Shown here: piece after piece, positions 36,962-47,877 of the stretch
Numbering within the stretch: the first letter of the stretch is position 1
Layout: each line of letters begins with the position of its first letter
Assembly: GCA_027946555.1 (NCBI GenBank)
Contig: JAPEVC010000009.1
Location: 62,001-126,000 of the forward strand
DNA: 64,000 nt
Reading direction: 5' to 3'
From: Gnomoniopsis sp. IMI 355080
Lineage: Eukaryota; Ascomycota; Sordariomycetes; Diaporthales; Gnomoniaceae
Position numbers and translations under genes: made by a program
The notes under the pieces: model-generated
Seen by the model: the letters and a program-made list of their open reading frames with translations, nothing else
The model's database searches: none
Told to the model about the DNA's origin: nothing

Positions 36962-37157
36962 CTACTTTGCCAGACAACATTCTGTAGCATGGCTTTCCTA
37001 ATCAGGCCACATCATGTACGTCGGTAAAGTTGATCAACCTCTGCACTTACTTTCATACCGAATTGGCAATCGCCGAACGTTTCAGGAACCGCGTTGGGAA
37101 CGATTTCACCTCCAAACGTTGGCTTCGGGTTTCCCGCGCGATTGCCAATGTCGATAA
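36962..37157 (-). CDS. last two exons of an unrecognised protein, 5' part not found
   Basis: On the minus strand a segment from about 37157 to 37051 reads IDIGNRAGNPKPTFGG, then EIVPNAVPETFGDCQFGMK. It ends exactly at a GTAAGT donor. A 53-bp intron (36998-37050) ends in GATTAG, and the next exon (36962-36997) continues in phase as ESHATECCLAK and a TAG stop. The Gly/Pro-rich text and the terminal cysteines look like a small secreted protein. A candidate acceptor (GAAGCAG) marks the 5' edge of the first exon. No upstream exon with a signal peptide could be joined with confidence, so the gene may be truncated. Family not recognised. Confidence 0.35.
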
Positions 37158-37929
37158 CTGCTTCGTGTCACAATGCCCCAAGACCACATCAATAATGGCG
37201 AAGCGAGAAAAGATTGGACGAATCTATAACCATTACACTCCCAAGGGACTGAGTATGCAGAAGTGATCCATGCGAGCTGAGAAGGTGTGCCTCAATTGGG
37301 GTTTGCGCTTCGATCGACGATTTGTCGGAGATTCATCTGATGTGGGCCAGTCAGACCTGGAGGCACGCCTTACAAGCTGAGTACTGACACTGAAGTCATA
37401 ATCTGATGATTGATTCATGCTTCGAGAAAACCGCCCAACTAAGACAGCTTCGTTAGATTGTCACGCAGTCTAGTCCATATAGGGTTTGCGATGCGGTCGT
37501 GGGGAAGCAAGGTTCGAACCGTATAGTAGTTCACAAAAATTAAACAACCGGATGACAGCCCATGACAGAGCCATTGACTACAAACAAGACTGTGGCTACG
37601 CCAAGACATATGTAAGTGCACCAAATAGGAAAGCCAAGCGCAAGAGCAACAGGAACATTGCTCACCATGTATGGCTCAAATTGGAAAGAGAAGGAGAAAA
37701 AGACGCCGAGAAGCAATGCTCGTGATAGTGCCTCATATTGACATGCTCCGGTGTTGTGCATATATGTTTGTTGTCCCCACGATGATCTCCTGATCTTTGC
37801 AATCTCTTGAATCTCTGCGTCTCGTCAAGTAGTTTTCTTATTCAGATACCCTTGCCCACAGCGCAGGTCGCCTGTCTATTCAGATTGCATTTTTATATTC
37901 TGTCCTCTAGCCCTCCCAAAGTCACCACA
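37158..37929. promoter_or_regulatory. upstream region of the HsbA-like gene
   Basis: Should contain the HsbA-like promoter and any missing 5' exons of the minus-strand gene to its left. A hydrophobic 73-codon frame at 37540-37761 (-) is noted but not accepted. Confidence 0.35.
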
Positions 37930-38580
37930 ATGCTCTTTCTCTCCTTCCTCACCTTCACGGTAGTCGCCGTCATCGCTGCTCCTCTCGAGTATCGACAAGC
38001 CAATGGAGAATTACACGCTCTCGAGAGCCGCCAAGCGGACGCTATCAAAGCTGCCCTGATGCCTGTTATGGACTCCCTCAAGTCCCTCGATACAGCCATT
38101 AATGGCCTCAACAGCGACCCTCAATCGGCGCTCCCGATCCTCAACGCCTCCACCATGGCCTCTCAGAGTCTCACCGAGGCGGGCACCAAGATTCAAGCCG
38201 CGGATAGCCTGGGCCTTATCGGAGCGCTGGGTCTGCAGCAGACTGCGGGCGACCTGACGACGCAGGTGCAGACAACCATTGGCGATTTGACTGCCAAGAA
38301 GGCCGTGTTGGATCAGCTCGGAGTGACGAGCGTGGCAGTAGATGCGTTGAACAAGCAAAAAACTGCTAGTGGGGGCTTGAGCACGGCGTTGTTGAGCAAG
38401 GTGCCGGCGATTGCTAAGCCCATCGCGCAACAGTCTACGGATAAGATTAGTCAGGCACTGGATATGGGGATCCAGATGTTGTCGGCGCCTGCGGGTAGTG
38501 GAACAACGGCAGCTGGCGCAGCGACGGCAACCGGGGGAGCGACGGCAGCTGGTGCAAGCACGGCGGCGGCGTCGGCCTAA
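37930..38580 (+). CDS. HsbA-like (hydrophobic surface binding / cell-wall galactomannoprotein family) secreted protein
   Basis: Single exon, 216 residues. The ATG at 37930 gives a clean signal peptide (MLFLSFLTFTVVAVIAAP). An earlier in-frame Met at 37807 would bury it, so 37930 was chosen. The mature part is helical and Ala/Leu/Gln-rich (AIKAALMPVMDSLKSLD, LQQTAGDLTTQVQ, KAVLDQLGVTS), as in HsbA proteins. Aspergillus HsbA binds hydrophobic surfaces and recruits cutinase-type enzymes. The tail is a Gly/Ala/Thr-rich linker (SGTTAAGAATATGG) that ends without a long hydrophobic GPI-type stretch. There are no cysteines in the mature region, as usual for this family. Family call fairly good, function inferred. 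Confidence 0.8.
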   Translation: MLFLSFLTFTVVAVIAAPLEYRQANGELHALESRQADAIKAALMPVMDSLKSLDTAINGLNSDPQSALPILNASTMASQSLTEAGTKIQAADSLGLIGALGLQQTAGDLTTQVQTTIGDLTAKKAVLDQLGVTSVAVDALNKQKTASGGLSTALLSKVPAIAKPIAQQSTDKISQALDMGIQMLSAPAGSGTTAAGAATATGGATAAGASTAAASA

Positions 38581-38826
38581 AGGAACGATTGGGTGCGCCT
38601 TTATGGAAACGTGGAGACAAAAGTCGTGTAGTATATTGAGTAGATGCGTTGGGGTGATGTGCGAGAAAGCCGGGCACGGTATATGCATTGTCTCGCTTGT
38701 ATATAAGATGACGAGACATTCTCAAGAGCAAAGTTCCGTAGGGCGACCTGACTAGGGAAATTTAAATGCCAACGTGTACATTTGTACGTGTAGCTACTGA
38801 TTTGGCGACTCCTACTGCTGCGGCCT

Positions 38827-40044
38827 TCAAGTTGCCGCGGCCGCTGCGATCTGCTGCCGGATGGCCGTACTGCTGATCTTGGCCGAGAAATCCTGTGTTG
38901 ACGAAGGGGTGTCCGCTATTTCGCCAGCGTTGAGAACTTCGACCTCGAAGACTTCGAGGGGCTTCCAACCCTTTTCAACTCTCTTGTCGTTGACTGCTTT
39001 CCCGCCAGATCTTGTCTCGGCTGACACAACCAGAGAGTCCAGGGTCTCAATTGTGATCGTCGGGCCAAATGCATCTTGGATCACGACGCATCGAATAGTG
39101 ATGGTGCCGTCACGGAGCGTCGCCACAAACTCGCCGTCTTTCTCGTCAATGGATGGGGCATTCGCCTTCTTCCAGCCCTCTGTGGACAGCTCCAGAATTG
39201 AAGAAAGAAATCGAACAACATTCCGGGCCCTGTCATCCCATGGCTCGAGGACGTCGGCATTCTTTTTGTTCTTCAGGAGCTCGTCACCTGTGATTCCGAT
39301 TATATACGTGCAGGTGTCAGATGAGCCCCTCTCGGGAATGTCCAGCAAGTAAGCTCCCGCAGTCAGCAGCAGCTTATGGCCGGGGTGAAGATGATCGAAA
39401 GTGCCACCAAGACATACAGTCTTATATGGCATAGTTCCTGGGGATGGTGGTGGCGGACCTTCCAACGATGGTACGTTGACAGCCAATCCGCCTTTGACAT
39501 GCACAAGCTGGTCTTGAAGCAATGTTTGGTGCTTCTCGGCCATCTTCAAGTAGATTGAGTGCAGCTCATGAGCAACCTCACTGTCGGCATGGAAAATATA
39601 GTTCCATGGGTGATAGGCGGAAGCGAGTGTGGGCAAGTCGACGACAGCTGTATTGTTGGACTCTATAGCAGCGCGAAAGTCCTCCCCAAAGCGTCTCCTC
39701 TTGTCATGGTCGACCAATATAACCCGAGCATCGACAGATCCAGGACCGGCGTTGAGATATGAGGCGATGCTCAACTCAGCGCATAAGACGGAAATGACGG
39801 CGTACAGGCCGGCGAGCAGATGTTGTGCTTGAGGCCAGGACAGCGTCTTATACCGTAAACCTGGACCTCGTAGCAGGGGACACGCTACGGCCACAACGAG
39901 GGTTTGTGACGTAGGCGCATCCTTGAGTTTGGCGAGAGCAGCCGTGAGAGCGGGCTTGTAAGCTGTGGCAAGAGCAGGTCGCGTTGCTGGGTCCGGCGGA
40001 AAGGGAAGAAGTAGCAGTGAAGGGAGGTCATGTCTCGTTGTCAT
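38827..40044 (-). CDS. CAB4: phosphopantetheine adenylyltransferase (CoA biosynthesis)
   Basis: Single exon, 405 residues. The enzyme transfers AMP from ATP to 4'-phosphopantetheine to make dephospho-CoA. The nucleotidyltransferase signature GGTFDHLHPGH is at residues 213-223, and the second motif, ISSTAIR, is at 390-396. The first 200 residues form the eukaryotic N-terminal extension (LLLLPFPPDPATRP, YHPWNYIFHADSE). The domain between the motifs carries KNKKNADVLEPWDDRARNV. No dephospho-CoA kinase domain follows, as expected for fungi, where the two activities are separate. The gene converges with the HsbA-like gene 246 bp away and diverges from the WD40 gene. Confidence 0.93.
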   Translation of the reverse strand: MTTRHDLPSLLLLPFPPDPATRPALATAYKPALTAALAKLKDAPTSQTLVVAVACPLLRGPGLRYKTLSWPQAQHLLAGLYAVISVLCAELSIASYLNAGPGSVDARVILVDHDKRRRFGEDFRAAIESNNTAVVDLPTLASAYHPWNYIFHADSEVAHELHSIYLKMAEKHQTLLQDQLVHVKGGLAVNVPSLEGPPPPSPGTMPYKTVCLGGTFDHLHPGHKLLLTAGAYLLDIPERGSSDTCTYIIGITGDELLKNKKNADVLEPWDDRARNVVRFLSSILELSTEGWKKANAPSIDEKDGEFVATLRDGTITIRCVVIQDAFGPTITIETLDSLVVSAETRSGGKAVNDKRVEKGWKPLEVFEVEVLNAGEIADTPSSTQDFSAKISSTAIRQQIAAAAAT

Positions 40045-40639
40045 GGCGCCGAATTACTTTTGATCGAGCGTATCTGGCGACGAAGAGGTGCAGAAGTGGG
40101 CCGAGGCTGTGACTGGGGGAGGGGCACGGCTCAGCAACGATGTGGACGGCGCAAGAGCTGTCCTGCCTGGATGTTGCCTACCTAGGTACGGACGAGCCCA
40201 AGTAGACGCAGAAGCGACCCACAGACGTAATCTTGGAGGAGCCAAAGGATAATACGGAGATACCGCTGCGTGGATTATCCAGGAGGGTAGTGCTGATGTG
40301 GTTGATATTGAAAGGTGCGGACAAGGTTGATGGTTCTGGCGAAAGCAAGCACATGAAATACCGTGCCAGTAAGAGCCCAGGAGCCCTGGAGGGCGAGAAA
40401 CTGCTGGCTGTTAGTGCTGCTACAGCCACATCAGGCGGTGACTAACAGCACTGGGTACCTATTGTAGTCTGTAGTCAATCCAATGCGGTGCTCAAACGAA
40501 GGACGGCCTACAACACTGGTCCTTGGACACCTACTAGGGATAGAGAAAAGTCAATCTGTGATTTAGGACTGTCTCATGCTCTCTCTTCAAAGTTTTGATC
40601 TCGAAAATACCTAGGTAGCTTCAATTCATTTTCTGCAGC
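40045..40639. promoter_or_regulatory. bidirectional promoter, CAB4 / WD40 gene
   Basis: Only 595 bp separate the two start codons. Perfect TACCTAGGTA palindromes lie at 40179-40188 (135 bp upstream of the CAB4 start) and 40608-40617 (about 23 bp upstream of the WD40 start). No gene inside. Confidence 0.6.
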
Positions 40640-43450
40640 ATGTCAGATCCTTTCTCGCCTGGCCAGTTGCCTGTGGGGCGCCCCAGGAACAACTCTAGCG
40701 GCGTCAGGTCGCTGTTGGGACACGCGGGGCAGGCGCTAGGCGTCGTTGGCGGCCCCAGTCGAAGTCCCACAAGGAGCAGCACAAGCGGGAACGGGCACCC
40801 ACTCTCGCCCACGAGCGCCCGGACCGGCAGGCTTGGGCATCCATCGCATCGACCTCACCCAGCCCAAGCCCCATACAATGTTGCTGGCCCTCCTCCCCGC
40901 CAACTCCACCACCACTCGACATCCCCAGCCACAACACCCTCGACTGCCACCTTTCCACGCCTGCCACCACCAGTGTCCGTCACTGGCACTGGCACTGGCT
41001 CGGGCTCGGGCATCGGATTTGGGTTCCAGCAACAGCGAGGACAACGAGCTGTGTCTGCTGCTGAGCCATCGCGACAGCCTCATTTCCGCTCTCATTCCCG
41101 CTACAGCAAATACCAAGCGGGTTCATCTCCCTCTACCTCACCCACGCGATACGCGCCTGCAGGTGCTCGTCAATTTTCCACTTCCACCTCTGCCTCATCC
41201 CGCTCCTCTTCGCTCGCTGCCCACCGTTCTCCGACGCGCGACTCTTGTCTCCCAGACCACCACCGCGGGTTGCCGACTGCCAATGCCATCATTCCACACC
41301 TGATCATACCCACACCCTCCGGCTCAAGCGCTGCGACAAACTCCAGCCCAGTTCCAACTCTGGGATCTCGGCCAATGTTTGATCTCCCCTCCATACCCAC
41401 GTCCAACGACGACTTCGCTGCGATTCCCTACCTCAACTCAGCCTCCAGCTCGACAACCGCTTCGACCTCCTCAGCCACCACTCCGCAGAGCACCATGAGC
41501 CAACCACCTCAACAGCCACACCAGTACGCCGCTCAGCAGCGGCGCACCACGGGCTACGGCGACGATCAGCAACAACAGCAACATCATTTGCAGGGCTCGA
41601 GTCAATACGGCCAGCAGCATGGCCAGATGTCTCCCCGCGGCTATTCAACGTCAGGTGGAGGTCCTCATATCAAGCTCGATCAGGCCCCTAGCAACACTTC
41701 GTCATACCAGAGCGCATCTGCTGTTCCTAGTGTTCTCCAGCCAGGCGGCCCTCTTGCCAGGCCAGCCGCTGTCGGCACCAACACTGCACCGACTCTGCCC
41801 ACAATGACAGGCGCGATATCGCAACAGCAGGACTATCAGACCCCTGCCAAGCCACAACTGAATCTGTCGCACAGCTATTCTCGTTCGAGTCCCGCCGCCG
41901 CCGCTTACGATGGCCCCAGCAATCCTGGTTTCTCGCCTTACACACCAACGACACCGAACGCTGGCGGTCCCAGCTCTTCGCAATTTATGTCCCCATCCGA
42001 TCGGCGCTATGATGCGCCCGGTTCACAAAGGAACATCTCGCATACGCCTCTCGGCCTCGCAGACATCAGGCCGCGCGCAGACTCCAGCCTGTCAGATGGC
42101 ATGCCGGCTGGTTTCGATCTCGGCACGCAGAATGCTCCACAAGGAACCAGTAATTATATGGCACCATGGGCTTCATACGCATTCGACTGGTGCAAGTGGG
42201 CACCCCAAGGCAATGGTGCTGGAAAGGTTGCGATTGGAAGTTACCTAGAAGATGGGCACAATTTCGTGAGTTTTTCATCGCAAGCATTGTTACTCTCGAT
42301 TGGAGGAAACAGCTAAGTGTGATTGTCCAGATTCAAATCCTTGATACTCAGATCGCCCCAACTCCTCCCGATGTGTACAATCAACATGGCGGCTCGAAAT
42401 GGACCATGGACTTCACCAAAATTGCTGAGGCCACCCATTCTTTTCCGGTGACACGCCTACTATGGGAGCCTCCCTCATCCACGAAGCAGTCAACCGACCT
42501 GCTCGCTACCTCCGGAGACCATTTGAGGCTGTGGTCTCTACCCTCCGAGACGCCCTCCACCCCTGGCAACTCCATAACTAGTCGAAACCGAGAAATAGCT
42601 ACGACAAAGCTGACGCCCCTCGCACTACTGTCCAACTCAAAGACACCTGACCATACGGCACCACTCACTTCGCTAGACTGGAACACCGTTTCCCCCAGCC
42701 TCATCATTACTTCCAGCATCGATACAACATGTACGATCTGGGACATACCTTCTTTGACGGCCAAGACGCAATTGATCGCACACGATAAAGAAGTGTACGA
42801 CGTGCGCTTTTGTGCGAACAGTGTTGATGTTTTCGTCAGTTGTGGCCAAGACGGTAGCGTCCGCATGTTCGATCTGAGGAGCTTGGAACACAGCACCATC
42901 ATTTATGAGCCTACGGGCAAGGAGGATAGAGGTACCTAATTCTACCAAATCCCGCACATTGACTTCGAGCGCTAATACGTGGACAGTTGACCCAAATGGC
43001 GGAAAAATGAGCCCAACCCTGGCTCAACAGACCATGTCCAATCCGCCTCCCCTACTGCGACTTGCTACCTCTCCTCACGATACTCAACTGCTTGCTACTT
43101 TTGCATCCGACTCCAATATTATTCGTATCCTCGACACCCGGCAACCTGGCCAGGCCTTGCTCGAGCTGCGTGGGCATGGGGGAGCTGTCAATTGCATAGA
43201 GTGGTCGCCCACACGTCGAGGCCACCTTGCCACCGGCGGCGATGATTGCCAAGTGCTGCTGTGGGATCTGATGAACCAACAACAGTCAAACGGCGCCCCT
43301 CAGACGGACGGTATTCGTACCCCGGCCGCCAGTTGGCAGTGTGACTACGAGGTTGGCAACCTTGGTTGGGTGCCTCATTTACCGAATGACGAGGCTTCTG
43401 ACTGGCTTGGAGTTAGTGCAGGCCGAGGTATTTGGGGAGTGAAGATGTGA
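40640..43450 (+). CDS. WD40-repeat protein of the DCAF7/TTG1 (AN11) family with long N-terminal extension
   Basis: Three exons, 40640..42265, 42331..42931 and 42987..43450, give 2691 nt and 896 residues; introns are 65 and 55 bp. Residues 1 to about 515 are low-complexity (Ser, Pro, Gln, Thr, with Gln/His runs) and probably disordered. The propeller starts at YAFDWCKWAPQ, with VAIGSYLEDGHNF joined across the first intron to IQILDTQI. It continues with TRLLWEPP, LTSLDWN, TCTIWDI, VYDVRFC, FVSCGQDGSVRMFDL, GGAVNCIEWSP and LATGGDDCQVLLWDL. These are the hallmarks of DCAF7/WDR68, a small scaffold binding DYRK-type kinases and CUL4-DDB1 in animals. Most of the extension could be trimmed if a later Met were used, but its frame is open from 40640 with coding-like codon use. 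The family call is secure; the fungal role is not known to me. Confidence 0.85.
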
Positions 43451-44485
43451 AGTGACTTGATGTTGATGATCTGTGGAAGGGGGGGCATTGATGGATGGTT
43501 TTGGTCAGAGCTCTATTGGAGTGAACCCTTGGGCAAGTTCCGAACGGGTTTCTTCCAAAGATTGACTCAGGAACGAAAAGATAAATCAGAAAGAGGCCTG
43601 CATTTGCAATACCGCATTATAAATTGGTTGGTCCGGTGAACGACTTTTCAGAACGCAAACATCATGGTTAGTTCTTCGCGCTGCCAGCTGACTTTTTTTT
43701 CTGCATGGCGAAGCACGGAGTTTGATGTACTTAAGACCGAACCAGTACGAGATAATGGGAAGGGCTTAGGGATGCCAGGCGGGCTTGGTGGAGGAAAATG
43801 GGAGGTCATGTTGCGGAATAGGGGCATGAGACGACTTCATCTGCAGCAACACAAGGAAGCGAGCAGCATGGCCTCGGATTGATGAAATTGTACAAGAGAT
43901 ACCATTAATTAGATGTTCAAAGAGCAGCTTGCCCCTACCTATTCTGCATCAACTGTAACCGCCCCCTAATTTCTGCAGTTGAAAGCTGGTTGCTGAGACT
44001 TCATAGGTCTAATTGGCCTCCTAGACATTTGCCCCTCTTTGGCACAAAACGTTTTGAAGGTCTCCAAATCTGTGGACATTTGACATTATTTCGAGCAGAG
44101 ATATCAAGCCAGCTTGATTAAACTCACGAGAGATTTCGCTCCTGAGACTCTGGTCATATGCAAAATAACTAGGGAAACTTCACACATGCAAATCCATGTT
44201 GCAATTCTAACGACCTTAGTCATCACCCCAAGCCGCTAACTGATCCCTGCCACTAAAGAACCTCGACGTGCCAGCCGCAGCTCCAATGGAATCCACTCTG
44301 TCCATCAAGTAACAACTCCGTGCGCCGCTTTCTTTATTCCTACATCATCTCACAACCACCACCTTCCTTTCTTCCTTCTTATTCTTCCTTCATCCCTTCA
44401 ATCACAGTCGAGCCCATCATTGCTGGCCCTTCCTTCCATCAACACCTCTGCACGATTTGCATAATTGGAGCAACAACACAGCAAG
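43451..44485. promoter_or_regulatory. intergenic, promoter of SPT5
   Basis: No gene seen. The last 200 bp before SPT5 are CT- and AC-rich (CCACCTTCCTTTCTTCC), as in many fungal housekeeping promoters and leaders. Confidence 0.5.
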
Positions 44486-47400
44486 ATGTCCTCGAACCGC
44501 TACGACTCCGAGTCGGAGGGCGAGGACTTCAATCCTGCTCCTCAGATCGACTCTGACGATGAGCGTGATACTCGCCGCCGTAGGGATGATTCCGAGGAGG
44601 TTCAATCGCCTATTCAGGCCCGTCGAGACTCGCCTCCCCCGCGCCAGAGCAGCGTGAGCCGCGACGACGATGCCGACGATGCTGCCTCGACCAACAGTCC
44701 TGGAGGGCATGCAGGCGACCGCGCACGGAAGGCTCGTCACGATGATGACGATGAGGAGGAGGAGGAGGATGACGAGGAAGATGAAGACGATGAAGACGAC
44801 ATGCCGGTATGTGCACTAACTCGTTGCAAATCAGGCGGCGCAGTGTCTGGCTTTGCAGCTAAGCTGGGCGTTTGAAACATTGATCTTGCTTGGCCCTTCA
44901 GGCTGCAGAGACTCGTACATTATAAGCGGGTTGCTGACGTGGCCTCTATCTACAGCAGCGCAGCAGCAAGCGCAGAAAGAAGGATGCGCGCAGCGCCTTC
45001 TTCGATATCGAAGCCGAGGTCGAAGATGAAGACGAGGATGTCGAGGATGAGGAGGAAAATGCTGAGATAGGAGACTTCATTGATCCCACGCACCCCGATG
45101 ATTTGGCTGAGGCCGGAGACGTCGACGACAGATACCACCGCGAGCTCGACCGTAGGAGGCAAGACGAGGAAGATGTTGGTGCGGAGGAAGTTGCCGAGCG
45201 TCTGAAGCGCGACTATGGCCGGAAGAACGCCTACGGTTCTGGGGGCGGACTCGGCGATACCACCGTTGTGCCCAAGAGACTGTTGCTCCCTAGCGTCGAT
45301 GACCCTTCCATTTGGGCGGTCAAGTGCCGTGAGGGCAAGGAATTCGAGGTCGTTGCGAATATCTACAAGAAGATGGACGAGGCTGCCGGCAGCGCAAATG
45401 AGCTCGGGATCATCTCTGCCTTCGAGCGTACTCAAGTGGGCGCTGGAGTCGAGTCGATTAACAAGGGTTACATTTACATCGAGGCTCTGAAGAGGGAGCC
45501 TGTCGAACGGGCCTTGGACGGTGTCCTCGATGTCTACCCTAGGACCAGAATGTTCTTGGTCGAGATCAAGGAAATGCCAGATCTGCTCCGAGTCCAGCCG
45601 CCCGTTAAGCTCGAGGCGGGTGCATTCGTACGCATTAGGAGGCCCAAGCTATACGAGGGCGACCTCGCTGAGATTATCGAGGTCGAAGAGACCGGACTGA
45701 ATTGTCGCGTTCGGATGGTGCCTCGGATCGACTACAACGCGGCAGCACGAGGCGCTGATGGCAAGAGGAAGCGCTTTGGTGGAGGATTCAACGTTCCCCG
45801 GCCACCGCCGAGGCTCTTCAACGAAGTTGAAGCCAGAAAGCGAGCTCCAAGGGATGTGAACGGCAGCGCAGTTACTGGCACATGGTACTTCAAAAACGAA
45901 CAGTATGTGAACGGCTATCTCATCAAGGAGTTTAAGCTGCAGAATCTCGAGACGAAGAACGTCATTCCTACCTTGGAGGAAATCGAACGTTTCAGCGTCA
46001 CAGACAAGAACGAGGGCACACAGAACCTTGACATGGCAGCTCTTGCTACCAGCTTGAAAGAGTCGAATGCAAGCATCGCTTACTTGCCAGGCGACACCAT
46101 TGAGGTTTTTAAGGGAGAACAGAAGGGTCTCGTCGGCAGGGTGACCAATGTTCAAGGCGAGATCATCACCTTACAGGCTTTGGACGGCGAGCTATCGGGC
46201 CAGTTGTTGGAGGTTCCCGCAAGGTCTGTTCGAAAGCGGTTCAGGGTTGGAGACCACGTCAAGGTTACCAGCGGAAGTCGTTACCATGACGAGGTTGGTG
46301 TGGTTGTATTCATCGAGGAGGACAAGGTCACATTTGTCACGGACGGCGAGAAGACGCACATTACAGTCTTCAGCAAAGATCTTCGAGAGGCCGATGATAC
46401 TGGTGGTACCGGTACCCTGGGACAGTACTCGATGCTGGACCTTGTCCAGCTCGATGCTACCTCTGTCGGTGTCATCGTCAAGGCAGACCGGGAGACACTC
46501 ACCATTCTTGACCAGGATGGCAACAACAAGCAGCTGCGACCCACACAGATCGCCAACATTATTCCTAAGAAAAAGCTCTTTGTTGCTGCCGACCGGAACG
46601 GCTCGGAAATGCGCTACGACGACGTCGTTAAGGAGTACGGTGGCCAACAACGGCAGGGCAAGATCATCCACATCCACCGCAGCTGGGTGTGGCTACACAA
46701 CAATGACTCCCGCGAGAATGCAGGCGTTTTTGTCGCCAAGACTAGCAACTTGACCACAGTTGCTGCCAAAGGAGGTCGTGTCAATGCTGGGCCCGATCTC
46801 AACCAAATGAACCCCGAGTTGAAGCGTAATGCAAACGGCAATAGCATGGCGCCCCCGCCCAAACAAACCTTCGGCCGCGACCGCTCGATCGGACAGACTG
46901 TTACTATTCGGAAGGGTGGCTACAAGGGCCTGCTGGGCATCGTCAAGGATACCACAGACCTACATGCTCGTGTTGAGTTGCATACCAAGGGCAAGATCGT
47001 CACGGTGCCTAAGGCTGATCTGCTCTTCAAAGATAAGATCACTGGTCGGACGATCGATATCAATGGTCGTGGCGGTGGTTTCGCGGGGCGGGGCGGATTC
47101 AGCGGTGGACGTGGCGGTTTCGACTCGGGCTTTGGTGGTGGCAGCCGCACTCCACAGGTCTCAGGTGCCATGGGGCGGACTCCGGCATGGGGCGGTGGTG
47201 GTGGTAAGTATCTTGCAATCGCACATCTGATCAGTCATATGCTAACATGAATAGGTGGTCGCACACCAGCATGGAGCGCAGGAGGTGGCGGACGTACTCC
47301 AGCCTGGGGAGGAGGCAACGACGGCTCGCGCACTGTCAATCCGTATGACGGAAGTCGCACTGCATACGGCAACTATGGATCTTCTGGCTCGGGCTCACGC

Positions 47401-47877
47401 ACACCAGCTTGGTCCTCTGGAGCAAAGACGCCCGCGCCTGACTCTGCTTGGGGCGCTGGCTCCAAAACCCCTGCGTACGGCGGTTCTGGCTCTGACACAT
47501 GGGGTGCAGGTTCCAAGACGCCCGGCTATGGTGTATCGGCACCCACCCCGGGCGCATCGAACAACGACTCTTGGGGATATACACCAGCCGTCGACGCGCC
47601 TACGCCCGGAGCTGGGCTGGGCGCTCCTACCCCTGGCGCGGCGCTGAATGCTCCGACGCCGGGTGCGTACAATGCACCTACACCTGGCGCGATCAATGCA
47701 CCTACGCCAGGTGGCTGGCAGGGTGGCTGGGGCGCGGATGCCGCACCGACCCCTGGGCCCACAACAGCACCTACACCTGGAGCGAGTGGTGGATATTACA
47801 GTGCGCCTACACCTGGTGCCTATGGTGCTGCGGAGACGCCTGCGGCCAGTGGCCCAAGGTATACGGATGATGATTAA
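44486..47877 (+). CDS. SPT5: transcription elongation factor Spt5
   Basis: Three exons, 44486..44806, 44956..47203 and 47255..47877, give 3192 nt and 1063 residues; introns are 149 and 51 bp. The N-terminus is strongly acidic, then a basic patch (SSKRRKKDAR) and DPTHPDDL. The NGN domain carries WAVKCREGKEFEVV, with INKGYIYIEA further on. Several KOW modules follow (AGAFVRIRRPKLYEGDLAEI, GDTIEVFKGEQKGLVGRV, VGDHVKVTSGSRYHDEVG, VTIRKGGYKGLLGIV). The C-terminal repeat region has GGRTPAW and GSKTPA-type units, and then six or more APTPGA-type units. Spt5 with Spt4 clamps RNA polymerase II and recruits capping and elongation factors through this tail. The last intron lies within the start of the repeat region. 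An acceptor three bases further (44959) would drop one Gln. Confidence 0.96.
47255..47855 (+). repeat. SPT5 C-terminal repeat region (TPAW and APTPGA units)
   Basis: Two repeat styles occur in series: Ser/Thr-Pro-Ala-Trp units (GGRTPAW, SRTPAW, AKTPA, SKTPA, SKTPG), then APTPGA units (DAPTPGA, GAPTPGA, NAPTPGA and relatives). At DNA level the second set repeats GCNCCTACNCCTGG-like blocks. The Thr-Pro dipeptides are candidate sites for P-TEFb/Bur1-type kinases, known to modify this tail. Confidence 0.85.

Noticed and set aside
36384..37001. 205-codon open frame on the + strand
   Set aside because: No domain, arbitrary composition, and its end overlaps better-supported minus-strand exons. At this base composition a few frames near 200 codons are expected by chance in 64 kb.
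37509..37520. GGTTCGAACC, resembling a tRNA B box
   Set aside because: The surrounding bases do not form acceptor or anticodon stems.
37540..37761. Hydrophobic 73-codon frame (minus), with a second at 37439-37624
   Set aside because: Looks like two membrane spans, but no splice or frame connects them and no homologous family comes to mind.
38011..38688. 225-codon open frame antisense to the HsbA-like gene
   Set aside because: Shadow of a GC-rich coding sequence; the sense frame has a signal peptide and family composition.
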